Counted from the first letter of the stretch, positions 46,410-57,820 are shown. The stretch: DNA of 64,000 nt from Budorcas taxicolor (GCF_023091745.1 NC_068913.1:18618001-18682000), one strand, 5' to 3'. Numbers and translations are program-made. Notes: generated by a model not told the origin, from the letters alone.

Positions 46410-46893
46410 AGTGTATTAAAAAGCAGAGACATTACTTTACTTTGCTGACAAGGTCCATATAGTCGAAGCTATGGTTTTACCAGTAGTCACGTATGGATGT
46501 GAGAGCTGGACCATAAGGAAGGCTGAGTGCCTTTGAACTTCAGTGCTGGAGAAGACTCTTTAGAGTCCCTTGGACTGCAAGGAGATCAAACCACTCAATC
46601 CTAAAGGATATCAACCCTGAATATTCATTGGAAGGACTGATGTTGAAGCTGAAGCTCTAATGCTTTGGCCACCTGATGCGAAGAGCTGAGTCACTGGAAA
46701 AGACCCTGATGGTGGGAAAGATTGAAGGCAGAGGAGAAGGGGACGACAGAGGATGAGATGGTTGGATGGCATCACTGACTCAATGGACATGAGTTTGAGC
46801 AAAAACCAGGAAATAGTGAAAGACAGGGAAGCCTGGAGTGCTGCAGTCCACGGGGTCTCAAAGAGTCGAACAGGGCTGAGAGAGTGAACAACA
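46410..46893 (+). mobile_element. 5'-truncated BovB LINE
   Basis: Sense BovB from 'gtgtattaaaaagcagagac' to 'gggctgagagagtgaacaac', about 485 bp with broken frames. Confidence 0.93.
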
Positions 46894-46897
46894 AAAA

Positions 46898-47012
46898 GTA
46901 CAAAAGAAGAAGCAATTAATTTAAAGTTGTGAATTAAATAACATATGTTAAGTAAATAAAAAGACTTTTCAGGTAGCTTCCAACAAAGAACTTGCTCAAG
47001 AACTTAGAATTG
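46898..47012 (+). repeat. Right copy of the direct repeat beside BovB
   Basis: Begins 'gtacaaaaga' like the left copy, then about 40 nt not present there, then 'gacttttcaggtagcttc' and 'cttgctcaagaacttagaat' in the same order. Identity over the shared 60-odd nt is high but not perfect. Confidence 0.75.
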
Positions 47013-47019
47013 ACTTCAG

Positions 47020-47698
47020 AAGTGCTTTAAGCCTCAGCTCATATTCCCAGGTGAAATGATTACTGTATATTTTTTGAGATATTACATATTTTTGAGGTAT
47101 CAAAAGGACCTGCCTAGTTTATTTTTGTTTTCATATTTGCTTCAACATTGCTTATAAACTTGTAACTGGCAGTAAATGATGTCAATGCCTTGTGACCCCC
47201 ATAAATAAGAAAAGCAGGCAGTTGCTTGTCATTTAATTCACCTTATAACTGTCAGAACAGGTTTTGTCATTGGAGATGAGTCTGGCTCCATTTACTAGAC
47301 CTTATACATGAGCATATTTAACCAGAATGAGAAAAGTATATAGTGACCATTTCAAACATAATTATCATTTTAATTTTAAAGGAAATTTGTCAAAAATTAA
47401 AAATTTCACCTATATGGAGAGATGTTTGTAAAGGAAATAATTCTTCATCAATTCTGGGTTATAAGTTGGTGTTATTGAGCTGCTTTTTTGCAAATTAAAA
47501 AACCTGGAAGTGAAGTTACTTGGCCTAATGTCAGCTAGAAAGGAAGTATAAGAGTCAGGGCTTAAACCATGGGTATCTGACTTTTGGTTTAATACTTTTT
47601 CCACTAACCCATAATTACTATTTTAAATCTATTTAATATTGCAGTGTTACCCAGAGCCATGATTTACACTATTTGTAGTGTTGCCAATACTGTTACCT
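47020..47698. other. Unassigned DNA
   Basis: No recognised feature. Confidence 0.5.
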
Positions 47699-49043
47699 AA
47701 ATATTCATCAGTTCAGTTCAGTCACTCAGTCGTGTCCGACTCTTTAAGACCCCATGAACTGCAGCACACCAGGCCTCCCTGTCCATCACCAACTCCCGGA
47801 GTTCACTCAGACTCACGTCCATAGAGTCAGTGATGCCATCCAGCCATCTCAACCTCTGTCGTCCCCTTCTTCTCCTGCCCCCAATCCCTCCTAGCATAAG
47901 GGTCTTTTCCAATGAGTCAACTCTTCACATCAGGTGGCCAAAGTATTGGAGTTTCAGCTTTAGCATCATTCCTTCCAAAGAAATCCCAGGGCTGATCTTC
48001 TTCAGAATGGACTGGTTGGATCTCCTTGCAGTCCAAGGGACTCTCAAGAGTCTTCTCCAACACCACATTCAAAAGCATCAATTCTTCGGCACTCAGCTTT
48101 CTTCACAGTCCAACTCACATCCATACATGACCACTGGAAAAACCATAGCCTTGACTAGACGGACCTGTGTTGGCAAAGTAATGGCTCTGCTTTTTAATAT
48201 GGTGTCTAGGTTGGTCATAACTTTTCTTCCAAGGAGTAAGCGTCTTTTAATTTCATGGCTACAATCACCATCTGAAGTGATTTTGGAGCCCAGAGAAATA
48301 AAGTCTGACGCTGTTTCCACTGTTTCCCCATCTATTTCCCATGAAGTGATGAGACCACATGCCATGATCTTTGTTTTCTGAATGTTGAGCTTTAAGCCAA
48401 CTTTTTCACTCTCTTTCACTTTCATCAAGAGGCTTTTTAGTTCCTCTTCACTTGCTGCCATAAGGGTGGTGTCTTCTGCATGTCTGAGGTTCTTGATATT
48501 TCTCCCGGCCATCTTGATCCAGCTTGTGCTTCTTCCAGCCCAGCGTTTCTCATGATGTACTCTGCATATAAGTTAAATAAGCAGGGTGACAATATACAGC
48601 CTTGACAGACTCCTTTTCCTATTTGGCACCAGTCTGTTGTTCCATGTCCAGTTCTAACTGTTGCTTCCTGACCTACATTACAGGTTTCTCAAGAGGCAGG
48701 TCAGGTGTTCTGGTATTCCCATCTCCTTCAGAATTTTCCACAGTTTGTGGTAATCCACACAGAGGATTTGGAATAGTCAATAAAGCAGAAATAGATGTTT
48801 TTCTGGAACTCTCTTGCTTTTTCAGTGATCCAGTGGATGTTGGCAATTTGATCTCTGGTTCCTCTGCCTTTTCTAAAACCAGCTTGAACATCAGGAAGTT
48901 CACGGTTCACATATTGCTGACGCCTGGCTTGGAGAATTTTGAGCATTACTTTACTAGCATGTGAGATGAGTGCAATGGTGTGGTAGTTTGAGCATTCTTT
49001 GGCATTGCCTTTCTTTGGGATTGGAATGAAAACAAATATTCAT
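47699..49043 (-). mobile_element. 5'-truncated BovB LINE with perfect 10-bp TSD
   Basis: The best-preserved BovB here: 47709-49033, about 1.3 kb, antisense, from the tail ('cagttcagttcagtcactca') to 'ttgggattggaatgaaaac'. AAATATTCAT flanks it exactly (47699-47708, 49034-49043). Confidence 0.97.
48093..49000 (-). pseudogene. BovB reverse transcriptase remnant, mutated active site
   Basis: Minus-strand fragments cover RT motif A (CFIDYSK, with the following AFD lost in a small deletion) through to the MYGCE region. The catalytic YADD box reads HAED in the frame MAGRNIKNLRHAEDTT, so one aspartate and the tyrosine are changed. Frameshifts separate the pieces at 48093-48512 and 48728-48946. Not a functional polymerase. 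Confidence 0.88.
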
Positions 49044-49086
49044 AAATGTGTGTAATTTTTAATCATTTGGAAAATACAACAAAAGT

Positions 49087-49800
49087 TTGTGTATTATCTT
49101 CCAGCTTTATTAGGGTATAACTGAGAAGTAAAAATTGTATATATTTCAGGTTCAGTGTTATGGTTTGTTATACTTACCCATTTTGAATGTTTACCGTTTC
49201 AAGCTAATTAACATATTCATCACCTCTCATAGCTGTCTTTGTGTGTGTGTGTGTGGAGGGAGGTGAGAACTCTGAAGATCTACATTCTTAACAAATTTCA
49301 ATATGAAGCATAGTTTCATTAGCTATAATCACCAACCTGTCTATTAGCTCCCCAGAGCATTTTTATCTTATAACTGAAAGTTTCCATCCTTTGCTCAACA
49401 TCCCCTTATTGCTCCCATCCCCAGTCCCTAGTAAACACCAGTATAACCTCTGGTTCTATGTGTTCTTGGATTCCACAAAGAAGTGAGATCGTAGAACATT
49501 TGTCGTTTATTTCGCTTAGCATAATGCCCTCAAGGTTCATCCATTTTATCACTAACAGCAGGATTCTTTCCTTTTTATGGCTGAATTATACTACATTGTT
49601 TATTTATATAACATGCCTTTTTCCATTGATCAGTTGATGAACACAGGTTGTCTGTGTCTTGGCTATTGTGAACAAATTCTTTAAGATACTGATTTCATTT
49701 CCTTTGCATATGTGCCCAGTGGTGGGATTGCTTGATCATGTAGTAGTTTTATTTTCAATAGTTTGAAGACCTCCAATGTATTTTTAAAGTGAAAGCACAT
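49087..49800 (-). mobile_element. L1MA-type LINE 3' end, antisense
   Basis: Typical antisense L1MA text: 'ctttattagggtataactga', 'agctaattaacatattcatc', 'cacaaagaagtgagatcgta', 'tttatggctgaattatacta', 'gcccagtggtgggattgctt'. A (TG)n run sits at 49240-49254. Confidence 0.85.
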
Positions 49801-50305
49801 TTAAATAAGACCATCAATGTTATCTGTTTTTATCTTTCTCAAAATGTTCAGTGGTTGAATGGTCAGAATGGGTGTAATATTCTGATCTGATATGTGTGTG
49901 ATGTTTCAGATGTTAGAGAATGAGAGAAAGAATGCCTGCCTACAAAGGCTTGACAACATGGAGTGGTTGAACAGGGAGCTAGAAAGCTGGACACTGGGAG
50001 TCACTTTGTATATGAGTGTCAAATATTATTAATCGTAAAAACGAGGTAGAGGATTCCCCATGGTGTGTGTTGGCTGATTCTTTCTTCTCTCTCCTTTGGC
50101 AGGTACAATGGACACAGTTTTTCTTTTCAAATCCTCTAGGATAAACATGAACTTCACATTCCCCCCTGTGTCCATCACACTCTCTATTTCTAACAATCTG
50201 TCTGATTCACATAATTATTACTTGTCTGGTCCCAAAATACATGAATTTCAAGGTCTTTTCTTCCTCAAGAATTCTGTAGCTTTTTCATCTACAATGGGCT
50301 TACTG
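49801..50305. other. Unassigned DNA
   Basis: No recognised repeat. The 77-codon plus frame at 50096-50329 has no domain. Confidence 0.5.
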
Positions 50306-50482
50306 TATATGTCATCGCGTGAGTGCTAAGTCACTTCAATCCTGTCCTTGTCCGACTCCTGGGTTGCCACGCGCTCCTCTAGGGGATCTTCCCCACCCAG
50401 GGATCAAACATCTCTAATATCTCTTGAATTAGCAGGCAGGTTTTTTACCACTAGCGTCATTTGGGAAGCCCATATATGTCAT
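50306..50482 (-). mobile_element. Internally shortened Bov-tA with 10-bp TSD
   Basis: Antisense SINE 50316-50472, lacking much of the Bov-A body ('gactcctgggttgccacgcg'), with tRNA-like head 'ttttttaccactagcgtcat'. TATATGTCAT at 50306-50315 and 50473-50482. Confidence 0.9.
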
Positions 50483-51513
50483 TAAAAATAATAGCTAAGG
50501 TCTGCTTCTGTTAAAAGACTATACAGTTTGGGGGCTAAAATATCTGTTTTCAATTTATTTCAGGTTCTTCAAATACCAAAACAAAACGTATCCCTCACAA
50601 AATTAATGAAGTTAATCTAATAGGTAATTTTTGGAAATTCATAAGAAGTGCACTAATTTTTGAACTCATCAGCCAGGGGAGGCAAAGTTAGTTTTCTTAA
50701 ACCTAACTGAGCTGAAAGGAATCGAAACCTGAGATATAAAGAAATAAAAAGGTTTCCAGTGTCTGATGGTCTTGATTCATGGAGGTGGCTTCCCTCTCTT
50801 GAAGCCTCTCATCCCTAATCCTGATTTCTTTTTAAAAGAGGATTATACATGTACACTATGATCTATCTATATATATATATACACACATACACATTCACAT
50901 ATATACACATACAAACACAAATATATACACTATGTTATATATAATCATGTATGTACATATACTGTTGTAAAGTATATATTAATAGTTATTATACTCTTTT
51001 TGTATATTGCTATAGCATGAAAACTTCCTTAAGTCATCAAAAACTGCAAAGTACACATTGATTTCAAGTGAATATGGAATCTTTTCCAGAATAGATCACA
51101 TACTGGGCCAAAAAAGAAGTTTTACTTATTATCTGAAAATATGACTTTAATGGTTGTTAATATTTTGTTACATATCATAGCTTCAAAACTTAATCTTCAG
51201 TATTTAAACATTTAGGATGTTTTGCTAATTGGAATTGCTCTTTTCAAAGTTAGAAAGGGTTGTTATTTATCCAACCAATGATATTTTCTGGCATTTGAAA
51301 TGGCTGCTGCCTCTTCTGATAGAAATGTCCCCTGCCTTTGATCTTCTTTCCTTTTCTCTGACTTTGCATTCCTCTCTCTTTCTCCTAAATGTAGACAGTC
51401 CTTAGGGTAGTATCCTTGGCTTTCTTACCTCAATAGACTCTCCTCTGGAAAACTCACTTTTCCCAAATCTACATTTTTCACTCTGGAAATCTCTCAGAAA
51501 GTTCCATCACCAT
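50483..51513. other. Unassigned DNA with AT repeat and L1 scrap
   Basis: 50866-50995 is an AT/CA low-complexity tract. 51039-51105 ('gaatcttttccagaatagat', 'cacatactgggccaaaaaag') resembles a sense L1 ORF2 scrap. The rest is not recognised. Confidence 0.45.
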
Positions 51514-52189
51514 TTTTTTTCTTTCTTTTACAGTTTTTTTTCCTAATTCATTTTTTATTGAAGGAAAATTGCTTTACAGAATTTTGTTGTTTGCTGTCAA
51601 ACCTCAACATGAGTCAGCCACAGGTATCTATATATCCCCTCCTTTTGGAACCTCCCTCCCGTCTCTGTCCCTATCCCACTCCTCTAGGTGGATACAGAGC
51701 CCCTGTTTGAATTTCCTGAGCCATACAGCAAATTCCCGATTGCTATCTATTTTACATATGGTAATGTAAGTTTTCATGTTACTCTTTCCATACATCTCAC
51801 TCTTCCCCTCTCCCCATGTCCATAAATCTTTTCTTTATGTCTGTTTCTTCATTGCTAACCTGTAAATAAGTTTTTCAGTACCATTCGTCTAGATTCTCTA
51901 TATATGTGTTAGAATACAATATTTATTTTTCTCTATCTGACTCACTTCACTCTGTACAATAGGTTCTATGTTCATCCACCACATTAGAACTGACTCAAAT
52001 GCATTCCTTCTTATGACTTAGTAATATTCTATTATGTATATGTACCACAACTTCTTTATCCATTCATTTGTTGATGTACATCTAGGTTGCTTCCATGTTC
52101 TAGCTATTGTAAATAGTGCTGCAATGAACACTGGGATGCATGTGTCTTTTCCAGTTTTGGTTTCCTGAGGGTATATGTGTAGGAGTAGG

Positions 52190-53692
52190 ATTGCTGGGTC
52201 ATATGGTGGTTTTATTCCTAGTTTTTAAAGGAATCTCCATACCATCTTCCATGTGGCTATATCAATTTACATTCCTATCAACAGTGCAAGAACATTCCCT
52301 TTTCTCCACACCTTCTCTGGCATTTATTGTTTGTAGACTTTTCGATGATGGCCATTCTGACCAGTGTGAGGTGATAGCTCATTGTGGTTTTGATTTGCAT
52401 TTCTCTAATAATGAATGATGTTAAGCATCTTTTCATGTGTTTGTTAGCCATCTGTATGTCTTCTTTGGAGAAGTATCTGTTTAGGTCTTTTTCCCACTTT
52501 TTGATTGGGTTGTTTGTTTTTCTGGCATTGAGTTGTATGAGCTACTTGTATATTTTGGAAATTAATCCTTTGTCAGTTGTTTCATATGTATTATTTTCTC
52601 TCATTCAGAGGGTTGTCTTTTCACCTTGCTTATAGTTTCCTTTGCTGTGCAAAATCATTTAAGTTTAATCAGGTCCCACTTGTTTAATTTTATTTTTATT
52701 TCCATTACTCTAGGAGGTGGGTCATAGAGGATCTTGCTTTGATGTATGTCATCGAGTGTTCTGCCTATGTTTTCCTCTAAGGGTTTTATAGTTTCTGGTC
52801 TTACATTTAGGTCTTTAATCCATTTTGAGTTTATCTTTGTGTATGGTGTTTCAGTTCAGTTCAGTTCAGTTCAGTCACTCAGTCGTGTCCAACTCTTTGC
52901 GACCCCATGAATTGCAGCACGCCAGGCCTCCCTGTCCATCACCAACTCCTGGAGTTCACTCAAACTCACAGCCATCGAGTCAGTGATGCCATCCAGCCAT
53001 CTCATCCTCTGTCGTCCCCTTCTCCTCCTGCCCCCAATCCCTCCCAGCATCAGAGTCTTCCAATGAGTCAACTCTTCGCATGAGGTGGCCAAAGTACTGG
53101 AGTTTCAGCTTTAGCTCATTCTTTCCAAAGAAATCCCAGGGCTGATCTCCTTTAGAATGGACTGGTTGGACCTCCTTGCACTCCAAGGGACTCTTGAAGT
53201 GATCTAATTTCATTCTTTTACATGTAGCTGTCCAGTTTTTCCAGCACCATTTATTGAAGAGGCTGTCTTTGCCACATTGTATATTCTTGCCTCCTTTGTC
53301 AAAGATAAGGTAACCATAGGTGCATGGGTTTATTTCTGGACTTTCTATCTTGTTCCATCGGTCTATATTTCTGTTTTTGTACCAGTACCATACTATATTG
53401 ATGAATGTAGGTTTGTAGTATAATCTGAAGTCAGGATTGATTCATCCAGCTCCATTCTTCATTCTCAAGACTGCTTTGACTATTTGGGGTCTTTTGTGTT
53501 TCCATATGAATTGTGAAATTTAGTGTCTTATAATTTTCTGTGTTAAGTTTTTTGTCTCCTTAGGTACATTTATTCCTAGATATTTAATTCTTTTTGTTGT
53601 AATGGTGAATGGGATTGATTCCTTAATTTCTCTTTCTGATTTTTCATTGTTAGTATATAGAAATGCAGTGACTTCTGTGTATTGATTTTGTC
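52190..53692 (-). pseudogene. L1 ORF2 distal remnant, interrupted by BovB
   Basis: The antisense ORF2 covers the region downstream of the catalytic box (YTEVTAFLYTN-like start at the right end) through the C-terminus. It has many stops and frameshifts, so no long frame survives. BovB sequence at 52851-53195 divides it. The RT catalytic box itself is missing because the inversion breakpoint falls just downstream of it. Confidence 0.8.
52851..53195 (-). mobile_element. BovB 3' fragment inserted in L1
   Basis: Starts with a four-unit TCAGT tail ('tcagttcagttcagttcagt') and runs to 'ctccaaggga|ctctt'. L1 reads '..gtatggtgtt' before it and 'gaagtgatctaattt' after it; the L1 copy at 29.2-30.2 kb has 'ggtgttagaaagtgatct' here, so a few bases are lost and no TSD is visible. 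Confidence 0.92.
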
Positions 53693-54590
53693 AGTCAAGT
53701 CCAAGAGGCACAAAGAGTCTCATACAGGGTAAAACATGCCAAGGAGAAACACATCAAGACACAAACTAATCAAACTAACAAAGACTAAACACAAAGAATA
53801 GTAAAAACAGCAAGGGAGAAGCAACAAATAACATACAAAGGAAGCCCCATATGCTTAACAGCTGACCTTTCAGCAGAAACTACAGTCCAGAAGGGAATGG
53901 CAGGATATACTTAAAGTACTGAAAGGGAAAAATCTACAACCAAGATTACTGTATCTGGCAAGGATCTCATTCAAAATTGATGGAGAAATAAGATTTTCAG
54001 GCAAGCAAAGGTTAAGAGAATTCAGTACCACCAAACTAGCTTTACAACTAATGTTAAAGGGACTTATATAGTCAAGATATACAAGAGAAGCAAAAAGATC
54101 TACAAAATCAACCCCAAACAGTTAAGAAAATGGCAGTTAAGAACATATATATCAATAGTTTCTTTAAATGTAAATGAATTAGATGCTCCAACCAATAGAC
54201 AGAGACTGACTGAATGAATACAAACACAAGACTCATATATATGCGGTCTACAAGAAACCCACTTCAGACTTAAAGACATGTATAGACTGAAAGTGAGAGG
54301 ATGGAAAAACATATTCCATGCAAATGGGAAGCAAAAGAAAGCTGGAGTAGCAATCCTCATATCAGATAAAACAGGCCTTAAAACAAGGAGTATTACAAGA
54401 GATAAGGAAGGCCACTACATAATGATCAAGGGATTGATCTAAGAGGAAGACATAGCAATTTTCAATATCTATGCACCCAACATAGGAGCACATCAATACA
54501 TAAGACAATCACTAACAGACATAAAAGGAGAAATTGACAGGAACTCAATAAAAGTAAGAGATTTTAACACCCCACCTGCAGAGAGTGCTA
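53693..54590 (+). pseudogene. Inverted L1 segment: ORF1 end and ORF2 endonuclease remnant
   Basis: Sense L1 on the plus strand. ORF1 C-terminal region ends at a TAG at 54069-54071; ORF2 appears to start at the ATG at 54130. The AP-like endonuclease is recognisable: LQETHF with its catalytic glutamate codon at 54254-54256, 'GVAILISDKTG', 'NIYAPNIGAHQYIRQ', and the DFNTP motif with aspartate codon at 54560-54562 (preceded by R where G is usual). In-frame stops at 54215-54217 and 54440-54442 inactivate it. It ends abruptly after 'DFNTP'. Confidence 0.85.
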
Positions 54591-54867
54591 CTGGTGGTTG
54601 GGTGATGCCAGGTCTTATATTCAAGTGGTTTCCTTTGTGTGAGTTCTCACTATTTATTACTCCCAGGTTTAGTTCTCTAGTAATCTAGGGTCTTGGAGTC
54701 AGTGCTCCCACTTCAAAGGCTCAAGGCTTGATCTCTGGTCAGGAACAAAGATTCCACATGTGGTTTGTTATGGCATTAAGTAAGACTAAAACAAATATCC
54801 AAAAACGAGAAGCCCAAAGATGAACACTAGACAAAGGGCAGTTACAAAATCAGGCAAATAATAATTA

Positions 54868-55850
54868 ATGGAATATACACATATACATATACACGCATGA
54901 GCAAAGTCAAAACAGTCCAAGAAAATAAAGTACAGTAGACTGACCCGGTGAATAAAGGAAATAAAAAATTATATTTACCAGTTAAGCACAAATCTAACTA
55001 AAGCACAAACTGGAAAACAAAAGTAAAGCAAGGTGTCAAGTGGGGAATAAAGCAATGAAAACAAAACTAACAAATATGTTGAGAGGAAAAGAAAGAATAG
55101 ATATGCAAATTTAAGTAGAGGTAGATGAAGAAGGTTTACATACATTAAAGATTAACTTCAAGGGGAAAAGAACAGTAGGAAAGGCAAACGAAGGAATAAA
55201 TGTAGAAAAAATATAATAGGCTTAAAAGCATTAAAAATTAAAATTATAAAAAAGAGGAAAAAAAGGAAGAAGAAAGAAAAAAGGAAAAAAACAAAACAAA
55301 ACAAAAGGAAAACTCCACAGAACTGCAAAAGCCCTACATAGTGGCAAAGGTTTATGACAACAATAAAAAGTGTGACTGAATATACAATATACATATACAC
55401 GCATAAACAAAATCAAAACAGTCCAACAAAAATAAAGTACAATAAATTGACCTGGCAAAGGAACAGAGGAAACCAGAAATTATATCTACCAGAACAAAAC
55501 TGATTAGAGCACAAACTGGAAAGCAAAACTAAAGCAAGGTGCCAGTTGGGGAATAAAGCAGTGAAAATAAATGTAACAAATAATTTAAGAGGAAAGGAAA
55601 GAAAGAAAGAATAGATATGCCAAGTTAGATAGAGATAGATAAAGAAGATTTCTATACATTAAAGATTAACTGTAAGGGGAAAAGAACAGTAGGAAAAGCA
55701 AACTAAGGAATAAATGTAGAAATAATAATAATAGGTTTAAAAATTAAAATTAAAAAAAAAGAAAAGAAAAAAAAAGGAAAACACCACAGAACTGCAAAAG
55801 CCAAACACAGAGGCCAAGGTTTATAATAACAATAAAAAATATGACTGAGG
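54868..55850. repeat. Tandem duplication of about 510 bp in the L1 5'UTR
   Basis: Copy 1 (54868-55379) and copy 2 (55380-55850) share ordered blocks: 'acatatacacgcat', 'aaacagtccaa', 'gagcacaaactgg' or 'aagcacaaactggaaa', 'attaaagattaact', 'aaggggaaaagaacagtagg', 'ggaataaatgtagaaa' and 'ccacagaactgcaaaagcc'. Spacing between matching blocks is 506-514 bp. Divergence is moderate, so the duplication is not recent or was inherited from the source element. Confidence 0.88.
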
Positions 55851-56524
55851 AAAAAGAAAGCTCAAAAGCCTAATTAGATTTCATTGTGCCAATAAAATTG
55901 ACAGCTATGACAGAAATGGGAAAAAAAGGAAGAAAAAGAAAAAAAAATCCAAAGAATCTACAGAATGAGTCAAAACATAAGAATAATAAATGTTTTTTCT
56001 GAGTCACTGCTGTCAAAGTCCTTTCCCTCGCTGGGAGTCACAGTCCACCTCATCTCCCTAGGATGCCCTCCAGCACAGTGCTGATCTCTGGACCTGCTGT
56101 GGGAGTAGCTCAGATTCTGATCTGGTCCTGCTTCCATGTGTTCTTGCCTCCAATGTCCATGCTATCAGAACTAGTGTGTTTTCTTTTGTGAGAACTCTCA
56201 ATGAGCTTTTATATATTCTATAGACTGTCTTGTTGATCGTGTGGATTTAATCTGCAGCTTGTACGCCTGGTACAAGCTGGTGGGAAGGTTTTGGGTCTTC
56301 TTCCTTAGCCACACTTCCCCTGGATTTCAATTGTGGTTTTATCTCCACCTCTGGATATGGGTCGTCCACTGGGGTTTGCTCCTGAGGCTGCCCTGGAGGA
56401 CTTGGGTCTGCCCCTGTGAGGGCCAGGTGTGAAGGTGGGGCAGCTGCTGGGGTTGCAGGAATTCTGGCAGCATCGGGTACTCAGGGGGGGTGGCGGCTAG
56501 TGCAGCAGGAAATATAGTGCTCTA

Positions 56525-56661
56525 GAAGGGCATGGCAACCAGTATTGGCCAATACATTCCAGTATTCTTGCCTGAAGAGCCCCATTCCCTGACAGAGAAG
56601 CCTGGCAGGCCACAGTCTACAGGGTTTTAAAGAGATGGACACTACTGAAGTGACCCTGAGC
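56525..56661 (+). mobile_element. Diverged Bov-A-like block inside L1 5'UTR
   Basis: Sense Bov-A features: 'agaagggcatggcaacc', 'ccagtattcttgcctgaaga', 'gcctggcaggccacagtcta', 'gacactactgaagtgaccct'. It is more diverged than other Bov SINEs here, so it may belong to the L1 source lineage. Confidence 0.72.
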
Positions 56662-57709
56662 GATAGATGCAAGACATTGTTTGCCTGTGGCAGCTCTGCC
56701 CCCATGAGAGTTGAGCATGAAGGTGGCACAGCTGCTTGGCTTGCGGGGACCCTGGAGGCACCAAGTGTGCAGGGACATGGACTGCCTCCGTTGCAGGAGT
56801 TATAGCCCGATCAGAGTCTATTTTCCCATCTCTTGTAGCTGGTGATTAGAAGGCCTCTTTGGCCAGTCTTTTTCTGTAACTCTGCCCATTCAGGCACTTA
56901 GAGGGCTCCCTTGCCTGGGGTCCTTCTCTGTTGTTTGGTGTGTCAGGCACACAGAGGGGTCCCCCTGGGTGGGGTCCTACTCTGTAGTTCAGTGCCTCAG
57001 GCATTTGATGGGCCAGTCTCTCTACTATGCAACCGCTGATGCTGGCGTGTGGGGAGAGACAGGCTATGGTGATGGCTCCACCCGCTACGCGTGGCTCAGC
57101 ACTATCGCCTTACTTCTATGGGTGCCTGGCCTCCCTCCTCAGGCGTCTCCCACCACCATCTCCTCCCTCACATCTCCTTGATCCATCTCTCCACAGTCAA
57201 CAGAAGTCCTTGCCCTGGGATTGCTCCACAATCCCTAGACTCCAGCTCCCAGGCGCTGTGCCTTCCAGGGGACCCACATCCCTGTCCAGGGTCTGTACAG
57301 CTGTGGCAAGGACTGTCTGATTCCAGGCTATGTATGGCAGCAGCAAGGACTGTCTGACTCTAATTCCATTTAGGCTGCCACAGACCAGCTGTTTCCCTCT
57401 CAGCTTTACATGTTTCTCCTCTGACTCAGTCAATTGCCCCAGTGTGGGGATCGGAGCCCTGCTTCAGTTCCCCCATCCACCGAGGGCAGGTCCAGTCCTA
57501 CTGACACTCCTGTTTCCCCCCAGTTCCTTCATCCTACAGAGGTTTGCGTGGGTCTATATGTTCTTTTCCACTGGGCAGGTCCTCCTGTCCGTTCTCAGCT
57601 GGTGTTCTGCATGCACTTCTGTGTCTGAAGGTGTGTTCCTGATGTGTCCACGAAGAGAGATGGACTCCACGTCCACTTACTCCTCTGCCATCTTGTTCTC
57701 CCCCACCTT

Positions 57710-57820
57710 TTTTCTTATTAAACATTTTTACCTCACACCTATGTTCAAAACCAAGTTGAACTTACACAAGTTTATATAAGAGTGAAGTTAACTAACCCAA
57801 TTGAATACTTTTTGTAACCT
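57710..57820. other. Short unassigned spacer
   Basis: AT-rich flank between the L1 5' end and the next SINE. Confidence 0.5.

Larger units (their letters stand above)
54591..57706 (-). promoter_or_regulatory. L1 5'UTR (antisense), relic promoter region
   Basis: From 57706 leftward this is the long 5'UTR of a ruminant L1, GC-rich near the 5' end (56000-57700) and T-rich on its own strand further in. L1 5'UTRs hold the internal Pol II promoter. Here it holds a tandem duplication (54868-55850) and a SINE-like block. Frames of 64-149 codons at 57027-57779 are open by composition only. ORF1 is missing downstream. Confidence 0.68.
51514..57709 (-). mobile_element. Large ruminant L1, antisense, internally rearranged
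   Basis: 3' end at the left: T-rich tail, then 'attgaaggaaaattgcttta', the reverse of the L1 tip. 5' end at the right: the minus strand begins GGGAGAACAAGATGGCAGAG at about 57706, the usual ruminant L1 start. Between them are a 3'UTR and distal ORF2 (antisense), a sense-oriented ORF1/ORF2 endonuclease segment, and about 3.1 kb of antisense 5'UTR. Flanks CACCATTTTTTTTCTTT (left) and CACCTTTTTTCTTA (right) are a weak TSD candidate. A single rearranged element fits best; two elements side by side are the alternative. Confidence 0.75.

Noticed and set aside
47830..48381. 183-codon plus-strand frame
   Set aside because: Also the antisense of a BovB. Length comes from BovB base composition, not from a gene.
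57027..57779. Several frames of 64-149 codons near a GC-rich region, possible exon
   Set aside because: They lie in the antisense L1 5'UTR, overlap one another on both strands, and the region ends at the typical L1 start.
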